Source: Westerdykella aurantiaca
Lineage: Eukaryota; Ascomycota; Dothideomycetes; Pleosporales; Sporormiaceae
Length of the DNA stretch: 64,000 nt
Assembly: GCA_030412805.1 (NCBI GenBank)
Contig: JASJFJ010000001.1
Location: forward strand, 3,660,501 to 3,724,500
Direction: 5' to 3'
In this document: positions 56,719 through 64,000 of the stretch, piece by piece
Layout of the letters: each line of letters opens with the position of its first letter
Numbering within the stretch: the stretch's first letter is position 1
Notes under the pieces: model-generated
Seen by the model: only the letters and a program-made list of their open reading frames with translations
Database searches by the model: none
What the model was told of the DNA's origin: nothing
Made by a program: the position numbers and the translations under genes

Positions 56719-59700
56719 ATGTCGGAGTGTTCAGGATCCCCCTCTGACCATCACCACGATACCCAACCCCCCAAGCGCAAGGCCGCTCAAGCTGGACTCG
56801 ATGGCCACACCACCGGACGCTCGGTAAAGCGGAGGGCCTCCAAGGCATGTCAATGCTGTCGAGCACGCAAAGTCAGATGCAATGTCACGGAGCATGGCGC
56901 CCCGTGTACAAATTGCAGGCTGGACGAGGTGGAATGCATCGTCTCAGAGAGCAGGAGAAAGAAGTGAGTAAATTTTTGATTGCTGCTCTCTCCTTTTTCC
57001 CACCTTCTATAACCGTTGTCGTCATGCGTTGTCGTTTGGAAAAAAGTCCCCAAACCCATGTCAACGGCAATCAAATGATTCGACAACGGTCAATCGCCGA
57101 TCTCGACCTCGAATGACTACACAGCATGGCTGACAACGGTCGTGCAGGAAATGGACAAAAGACGACGAGCACCAGAACGAGAATAGCACCGCTGCTGTAT
57201 CGAATGCGAACCGCAAGCTCGCTTCGCGTGACGCTCTGGACGGCATCCAAAACCTGAACTCTGCTGCATCGAGGCGGTCACATGAAGCTGAGAGCCGTCA
57301 TGATGAGCACGTGCCACACTCCATCTGTGCGTGAACCTTGGTCGAGGAAAACTCCAGGGCTGCATTTCACATGTGCTAACAAGTCACAGATCAGAACCAT
57401 GGTCGTTTGGGCTCGCTCAACACCTTCGCGGACATCCAGCGCAGGCTATCCGTCAACTCCCAGACCAATGGCATGTCTATGCTCGGTCATGCCTTCACCC
57501 CCTTTGCCAGTGACAGCCAGGCGCCGTTCTTCACCAGCATCACCCCTCCAAGGCTCAATGCCGCCGACCTGCCGCTCTTCATCAAACCGCTCCCCGCCAA
57601 AATTGGACCGGATGAGGTTGCCTACCTGGAGAAGAAGGGTGCATTGACTGTACCAAAGGGCACGCTACGCAGCGAAATGCTACGCGCATACCTCGACTAC
57701 GTACATCCCTACATGCCACTCCTGGATCTGCATGACTTCCTCACTATGATCGACCAACCAGATGGCAGTCTGGGCAAAGTCAGCTTAATTTTATTCCAAG
57801 CCGTCATGTTTGCGGGATCGGCCTTTGTGGACATGCAGTATTTGCGCGCCGCAGGCTATGTCACGAGGAAGGAGGCGCGCAAGGACTTCTTTCAGAAAAC
57901 TAGGGTGAGTGAATTCCTTCGGCCGAACATATCGTACGTTTGGCGTTAGGCCCATTTCGAAGTCTTGGACCGGCTTCGGTCGTTCCAACTTCCAAGGTTG
58001 ACGCGTTCGGCACCGGCTCGCCAACCCCCCGGCTTCGCTTTTCCACCTGGGCAACTACAATCTCCAAGAGCGATGACTAATCAATTTTACAGCTCCTGTA
58101 CGACTTCGACTACGAGTCCGATCGTGTTTCTCTGGTGCAGGCGCTGCTGCTCCTGACGTATTACTACGAGACTCCGGATGACCAGAAAGACACATGGCAC
58201 TGGATGGGTGTTGCGACCTCCGTCGCCCACACCATCGGCCTTCACCGTAACCCGGACAAGACCAACATGGACCCCAAGCGGGTAAAGCTATGGAAACGCA
58301 TCTGGTGGTCGACCTACATGCGGGATCGTCTCATTGCGCTGGGAATGCGTCGCCCTACCCGCATAAAGAGCGAGGATTTCGATGTGCCCATGCTCACGCT
58401 TAGCGACTTTGAAATCGCTCCGCTCCCCGAGTCCATCACCTGCATTCCCGCGGACTGCCGCGTGGCCAGGGATGTCGACATGCAGCGGCAGCTTGCCATC
58501 ATGTGCATCGAGAAGGCGAAACTGTGCTTGTGCATCTCACATGTGCTCTCAAAACAGTACTGCGTGCTCAACAATGCCCAAGGCTTGATGAATGACCGCA
58601 CCACCATGATGCTTCTCCCCAAGAAGCTCGATCCGGAGACCAGCGAGGTCAAGGACTGCGACGAGGAGCTCCAGAAATGGGTCAACGAGCTTCCTGAGGC
58701 GGCCAAGTATACAGACCAGCCTTCTGGCGAGAAGGCCCTGGATTTGCACAGGGCACTGTTGCACATGGTCTTCTTCACCACACTCTCTGCGTTGCACCGC
58801 CCCCAGGTCCTCCCATCGAGCCACGGCGGAGCTGCTCCCTCGACAGGCAAACCCGCCCTGGCCTCGGATATCCTGGAGGTGTCACGCAGGAATGTGCGCC
58901 GCGCCGCTTCAGCCATCACCTCCATCGCCCAGCGCCTCGACCAACAGAATCTGGTCAAATATCTGCCCACCACCGGCGTTACCGTTCTTCTTCCGGCCAT
59001 CATCATCCACCTGCTCGACATCAAGGCACCCGAGGAGGAGACGCGCCGCGCCTCCCTCCGTGGTTTCTGCCAGTGCATGACGGTCATGGGCAAGCTGCGT
59101 GATCTGTATGCCGCCGCCGATTATTCAACCGCCTTCCTTGAGGCCGCGATTCGGAAAGCCGGCATCCACATTGCTCCCATGGCGCCGCAGGCCAACAACG
59201 CATCGACGGGTACACCAGCCGCCAAACCGGCGCCCGTGACGACTGTGGAAGACCTGGTGGACGCCGGCCGCCGTCTCGACATGGCCTCTACCACCCTGCA
59301 CAACACCAATGCGCCCGCTGCCGGCCACCAGAACAACAACATCCACATGGCGCGCTCGACGCTGACACCGCCTCCGGACAGCGCCACGACCAATCTGCAT
59401 ACGCTGGAGAAGATCCCCGGGCAGCCCAACGTGACGGACGAGGAGGTGGCCCGCCGCCTCGAGACGTTCCTGGCCTCGACGCCGCCCGAGTCGGACCACG
59501 ACCACGAGCTGGACATGGACGGCGCCAGCATCACCGTCTCGATGAAGGACACGCACCCCAGCATCACCATCTCGCACTCGGACGCCTCGCACGCGCCGGG
59601 CCTCACGATCCCGGCCCCCCTGCCCACGCCCGCCACCACCATGGCGGACGTCAAGCTGCAGCACCCGCACCAGTACCCCTTCATGTCCGTGTCGGACCTG

Positions 59701-59943
59701 CCGCCGAACCCCTTCCACCACCACCAGGACGACGAGATGATGTTCAGCAGCCTGCCGATGCCGCATGAGTTCGACGACGGCGACTTCGACTCGCTGCTCA
59801 ACCTGGATGCCGTCGGCGAGACGTTCAACTTCGAGGACGGCATGCTGGACATGCAGGGCGACATGGTGGGCGACAACGACTGGATGGGGGCCGCGGGGTT
59901 GGGCGCCGGGCACGGGATCGGCGAGGAGGTGAAGGCTGCGTGA
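56719..59943 (+). CDS. Zn2Cys6 transcription factor, CTF1/FarA-FarB type (fatty-acid/cutinase regulator)
   Basis: Exons 56719-56963, 57148-57326, 57390-57904 and 58093-59943, giving 929 aa, similar to cutinase transcription factor 1. Introns 1 and 3 are long for the window (184 and 188 nt). The zinc cluster KRRASKACQCCRARKVRC has ligands C44, C47, C54, C63, C66 and C73. The middle region carries LPLFIKPLPAKIGPDEVAYL, RAYLDYVHPYMPLLDLHDFL and QAVMFAGSAFVDMQYLRAAG, and after intron 3 DFDYESDRVSLVQALLLLTY and DTWHWMGVATSVAHTIGLHR, all CTF1 family blocks. The tail has an acidic, Met/Phe-rich end (EFDDGDFDSLLNLDAVGE) like an activation domain. CTF1 and FarA/B switch on fatty-acid breakdown and cutinase genes. 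Confidence 0.88.
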
Positions 59944-61333
59944 GATGGATGGATGAAGATTGCTTTTTATATTTTTGTTTCCTTCTCCTTTGCGACATGT
60001 CTGGGTTTTATGGGGACGGGCGGGGAAGGAAAAGTTCTTTTCTTTTTTTCTTCCTCCCCTTTTTCTTCTGGTTCGGCATTGCAAACACGTCTGGCTTATG
60101 GCTCGCACGATATCCATGTCTGATTTTCAACATGATATTTTTTTTTGCCCTTCTTCCTTTTGGAAAAGATGGAATGGAAACCTCCGGGGAACTATTGTTT
60201 GGTGTTTGAAGCACGGTAATACGGCACGGGAATTGGGCATGGGGGCATGGGTAAAAGGGTCGTTCACAATAAGGAAATACATAACAAGCAATGATTATTG
60301 AAGACACTTCTGCCTTTTCGTTCAAGTGACCATTCCACTTCTAATAAGTTGAATACTGGCAAGCCAGCAATCAGATCAACCAACCGCGTATAATTCACCC
60401 CCTTTGACGCTCCAGATGTCACACGCAGCTCATGAAAACATCACCGTTCGCAAGTACCCCACAGTCCAAAGTATCACAACACCACATCCATCAAGAGCAT
60501 GCTCGCGAAAAATCATTATTAGTGGTATCCATCTGTTGAAGACACAATTAAACACAGTTTCCTTCCACCTTGCCGTAATTGCAACCGCCTCCCCCTTTCC
60601 CATTTTCGAGCCCACCCAACCTCCCCTCAAAGAGGGCATCTGCCGTCAACCCCTCAGCAAAAGGATCTTCGCCATCCCCTGCAAACAGGAATACGATAGG
60701 CCAAGGCTATCGCCACCACCGACGCCGCCCAACTACCGCTGCGCTCGCGAAAACTTTGGGTGGAGGTCGTCATGCTTGTCTACCTCTAGCCCTCGACAGC
60801 AACGTTGATCCTCCTACCCCACACCAGAGCTCGACAAAGGAGAAAACGTACATGCTCCCGGAGCCTTCCCTTCACCATTTTTTCAGGTCCCTAACCTGGT
60901 GATCCAAACCCGTAGATGCACATGTATGCCTTGGAAAGAAAAGAAAAGAAAAGAAAAGAAGAGAGAAGATCGATGCAGCCAGTGCTCATGCACGCGCGCC
61001 ATTGATCCCCGCCGCGCAAGGAAACAACCGTGATGCAAAGAAAACAAGGAGAAATGACCGACATGCTGACCCGCTGAAATGGCGACCATGTGCATAACGT
61101 TCCAAGAGAGACCCAAGGCTTGTTGAAATCCGGAGCTCTTCTTTGCCGCTTTGCCAAAAACTTAGAAATGCAGATCCAATGCGTCCAGGCATTGGATCCG
61201 CAGAGCAGTCGAGACGCTATTATGCGACGACTCCCTCAAGTGAAAATGAGTACCAGAGGATGAAGAACCTCTGGTGCCATGTAATGCCCAGGCCGGCACC
61301 GGTGGCTTCATGGTGGAGGCTGACAGCCCTGTC
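59944..61333. other. 3' region and intergenic DNA, no supported gene
   Basis: About 1.4 kb between the CTF1-type regulator and the ethanolamine kinase, in tail-to-tail order. T-rich tracts near 60040-60070 and 60140 probably belong to the regulator's 3' UTR. Short frames lack domains. Confidence 0.5.
60935..60960 (+). repeat. Pentanucleotide microsatellite (AAAGA)5
   Basis: Five uninterrupted AAAGA units followed by GAGAGAAG. Ordinary slippage repeat. Confidence 0.95.
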
Positions 61334-62714
61334 CTACTCCTCCTGGGCCCAGCGCTGTTCTCTCAGCGGCAGCTTCGAGCCCTTTGCCTTCCGCTGACCG
61401 GTGAACTCATCTTTCCATGCCCAGTACTCCCCGAGGCGAATCTCAGCGTAGGATGCATAGTCGAAATCGATGAGCGATATCTGCGCTTGAATGAGAGCCC
61501 AGATGCCCCAGTAGAACCCCGGAACACCGCGGAATCGGTCGACTTGTTCGAACAACTCGTCAAGCTCGGACTCCTTGTAGGCACGGTTCGAGTGCAAGTT
61601 GAAACTGCGCAGGTATTCACGCAAGAAGGCTCGTCGCACGGAACGGGTGGGCAGAACGTTGAAGTCGCAGTCAAAACCGCCCCATTCGGCAAAGTGGTTT
61701 GCGATGTCGAAGGCTGCCGGCGCGGGTGACGTGTACTCATAGTCAATGAAGGACACGGATGCTACTGGCTCCTCTTCTTCGGAGCCCTCGGACGCACTTG
61801 AACGGCGAGAGGCAGAAGCGGAAGAAGGAATGGGCTCGATGATAACGTTGCCGCTCAAGAGGTCGCAATGGGCAAAGACGAACGGGTTGGAGCCGCCAAT
61901 GCCGGGAGTGTCAAGCAGCTGTTGGGTCAGCCACTCAAGTTCTCTCTGGAGCAGGTCGCGACGGCTCGTCTCGGTGTTGGTGCTTGTGGGCAGAGCCTGG
62001 ATCCACTTCTGCATTGTTGTCCACACATTGGGAATGGGCTTGCCGGGCGTCAAAGAAGATGTGGCCTCCACAGATGCACGTCTATTTTGAGTAGTGTCTG
62101 GTGCAGGGGCAGCAGACACCTCGCTGATATTCGATATGGGTAAGGTTGCATGCCACTCTCCCAACCGCTGTGCTACACCACGAAATACTTCAGGCCTGCG
62201 CAGATCCGCCGGAGCGCACACGCTGCCTCGGAGGAATTTGTAAAGGAGACCGTTCTCGAATCGGGCGTACAGGGTGGGTGCGAGGCCATGGCGAGCGAGC
62301 AAGGAATGCGAGCTGGTTTCCTCTGTAAAGGTGGTTCAGTGATGTAGTGGAAGCCGAGGGGTCATGTCTACTTACTCTCGCGGTCGATGAGGACGTCTGT
62401 GCCTCTGCCGTAGGCTCGCAGGAGGATGGAGTCTTCCTCGACCTCGGCCTCTGACAGCCCAGGGAGTCTATTGAGAGCCTGGAGCAACTGCGTACATGGA
62501 CGTTAGTCATGGCATGAGGGACCCTGCGTTGCGGCGGGCTCACAGTGTTGGTAATGCCGTCGGTGAACCTGACGAAGTCGATTGTGTCTTTGGTGTCCCT
62601 CCATTCTGGGCGCAGCGTGAGGATGAGGGTCAAGGCGGAGTTGTGGGAGTCGGAGCTGTCATAGTACAGAGGAATGTGCCTGACAGGGACCGGAGATGTC
62701 GGAGCGGAACCCAT
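61334..62714 (-). CDS. EKI1: Ethanolamine kinase (choline/ethanolamine kinase family)
   Basis: Exons (minus) 62714-62544, 62487-62376 and 62322-61334, giving 423 aa. Splicing builds FVRFTDGITNTLLQALNRL, then LLRAYGRGTDVLIDRE and KETSSHSLLARHGLAPTLYA, conserved family blocks. The catalytic Brenner motif is FAHCDLLSGNVI (H246, D248, N253) and the metal-binding motif is SFIDYEYTSPAPAAFDIANH with D288. An acidic Ser-rich insert (SASRRSSASEGSEEEEP) lies between them. It should phosphorylate ethanolamine, the first step of the CDP-ethanolamine (Kennedy) route to phosphatidylethanolamine; activity on choline cannot be judged from sequence. Confidence 0.92.
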
Positions 62715-63737
62715 GATGGTATTCTGTTTCCTGTTGCGGTCAGCGTTGGGGGTTGAAATGTTTTGAAATATGGCACAAGGGGCGTTATGCAGGGTGCTGA
62801 AGCATGTGAACGCGGAACAGGCCCTCGGCGGGACCCATCTCGGATCTAGGGTAGAAAGGAACTCCTTTTCAAGGGAGTACTCACCAATTGAAGGGGCCAC
62901 AGAGAGACGGTGTCAGTGGTGAAGAGGGAGTGCTTGATGTAGTGGGTGTGGGGAAGGGAGAAAGAAGGAGAGAAGAAAGGGAAGAAACGCAGGAACCCAC
63001 GATTTGGGCGGTCAGGCGGCGCTGTCGTGTGCCTGCCCCTTCCAGGGACGGTAACCCCCCGGCCCTCAGTGGCTCTCCCGCCTGTGCCGTTCCCCGCAAT
63101 CAAGAATCAGGATTCCAGCGCCACGCGTCCTCGCCACGCTTTGCTGCGCCACTTACACCAGAAAGGTTGGGCTCGCTCATACACAGTATGCTCCTATGTC
63201 ATCGAGCGATGCCACCAGTCCATCTATTTCTGATATGGTGTACCCCCAGAAACTACGTGACAGTTCACGTTCTTGGGATGGATCCCCACAATGAGAACTC
63301 CCACTTCAACCGTGATGGCCATGTTTCCTCCGTGCCACTGGTGCCATGAGGTCATTGACCTGTGAGATTGTGTGAGTGACACTGCATAAAGAGCAACGAG
63401 GTCTCGGCAGTTCTCGTTGACAAATGACATGCCTGGTGGCTTGATTCTTTGGTACTCCTCTACCACATATCCACTTTTGGTTAAATAACAGAGGCCGGTT
63501 CCAAGAGTAATAATATCCCAAATAGATTCGTTGCCTGCCCCATCCTATCCAAATGCGAAGTCCCTTGACGCCTACCCAATGCTCATCATGTACAGGAATG
63601 TCCCAACCCACCTCCTATGTAGCGCTGTCTGGTCATGATCACTTCCCCCCTTCATTTGCAAACCCGGCAATGTACGCAATGCAACCTGACAATAAGAAAA
63701 CTGGGTATCATCGCCGCCGCTTCAAAACAACCACTTT
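62715..63737. other. Promoter of the ethanolamine kinase, no other supported gene
   Basis: About 1 kb between the kinase start and the stop codon of the next minus-strand gene. Short frames on both strands have no family signal. Confidence 0.5.
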
Positions 63738-64000
63738 TTACAGCTCCACGATTTCCGTTACAGTCTCCCCCTCGCCGTTTTTCGACGCGGCCGCCATAGA
63801 TACTTTTCTCAAATCGCTAGCGTCCATGGTACCGACAAATGCACGCTTGATAAATGTGTTCCAAGGCCCGCTCTTCCTGTGTTGCGGATGTTTCGGCTTT
63901 GCATTCGCTTCGACAGCTGAGGGCGATTTGTCTCCGCTATTGCTTTCGTATTCTGCCTCCTCTTCATATCCGTCGTCGTCTGTAAGGTAATCCTCGTCCT
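63738..64000 (-). CDS. 3' end of an unidentified gene (truncated by window edge)
   Basis: Minus-strand frame open from the edge to TAA at 63738-63740, about 87 codons. The translation is acidic at first (YEEEAEYESNSGDKS), then basic and ordered-looking (KSGPWNTFIKRAFVGTMDAS, DLRKVSMAAA) and ends GETVTEIVEL. CTTACAG at about 63981-63987 could be a splice acceptor, so the first codons may be intronic. Codon choice is like the neighbours. I do not recognise the family. Confidence 0.5.
   Translation of the reverse strand, partial: DEDYLTDDDGYEEEAEYESNSGDKSPSAVEANAKPKHPQHRKSGPWNTFIKRAFVGTMDASDLRKVSMAAASKNGEGETVTEIVEL

Noticed and set aside
59121..60117. Long minus-strand frames antisense to the CTF1/Far-type regulator
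   Set aside because: They are shadows of a GC-rich coding exon; the plus strand carries a complete family match.

Overview
The window is nuclear DNA of a filamentous ascomycete (Pezizomycotina). The evidence is dense genes on both strands, many 46-100 nt GT-AG introns with CTAAC-like branch sites, three fungal Zn2Cys6 regulators, a PDR-type ABC transporter, and fungal forms of Mon2, Mms2, Acl4, Gir2 and Rml2. It looks like a housekeeping chromosome arm: I see no intact transposon, CRISPR array, tRNA or rRNA gene. The exact class (Dothideomycetes or Eurotiomycetes seem likely) cannot be settled from the sequence alone. All gene models are my own splice reconstructions, checked for reading-frame continuity and family fit but not against transcripts.

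Layout. 0-9 kb: a truncated kelch/one-membrane-segment protein, a UBE2S-like E2 and a three-LIM paxillin-like protein. 9-19 kb: a Zn2Cys6 regulator, mitochondrial ribosomal protein uL2m (Rml2), a B-type cyclin and the proteasome chaperone Nas6. 19-26 kb: a TMF-type golgin, a Tma17-like protein and a rhomboid protease. 26-35 kb: a ten-exon PDR ABC transporter divergent from a second Zn2Cys6 regulator. 35-44 kb: a SCAP-like sterol sensor, Acl4, Gir2, a LYR protein and Mms2. 44-51 kb: Mon2 and a small cysteine-rich secreted protein. 51-60 kb: an acyl-CoA dehydrogenase, a 3.7 kb gene-poor gap and a CTF1/Far-type fatty-acid regulator. 60-64 kb: an ethanolamine kinase and the 3' end of an unidentified gene.

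How genes may work together. The PDR transporter and its divergent regulator share an 893 bp promoter holding nested perfect inverted repeats made of near-consensus PDRE sites; this is the strongest candidate for an undescribed local regulatory system. Acl4 and Gir2, both tied to ribosomes, share a 202 bp divergent promoter. Nas6 and a Tma17-like protein, two chaperones of the proteasome regulatory particle in yeast, lie about 4 kb apart with one gene between them. The CTF1/Far-type regulator faces an acyl-CoA dehydrogenase across the gap, and that gene has a CCTCGG core upstream. Cyclin B and a UBE2S-like E2 are both APC/C-related.

Several genes are hidden in raw reading frames because of small exons: the zinc cluster of the 32 kb regulator is split over a 24-nt microexon, the LYR motif lies across two introns, Mms2 needs one GC-AG intron, and the SCAP start lies in a 32-nt first exon.
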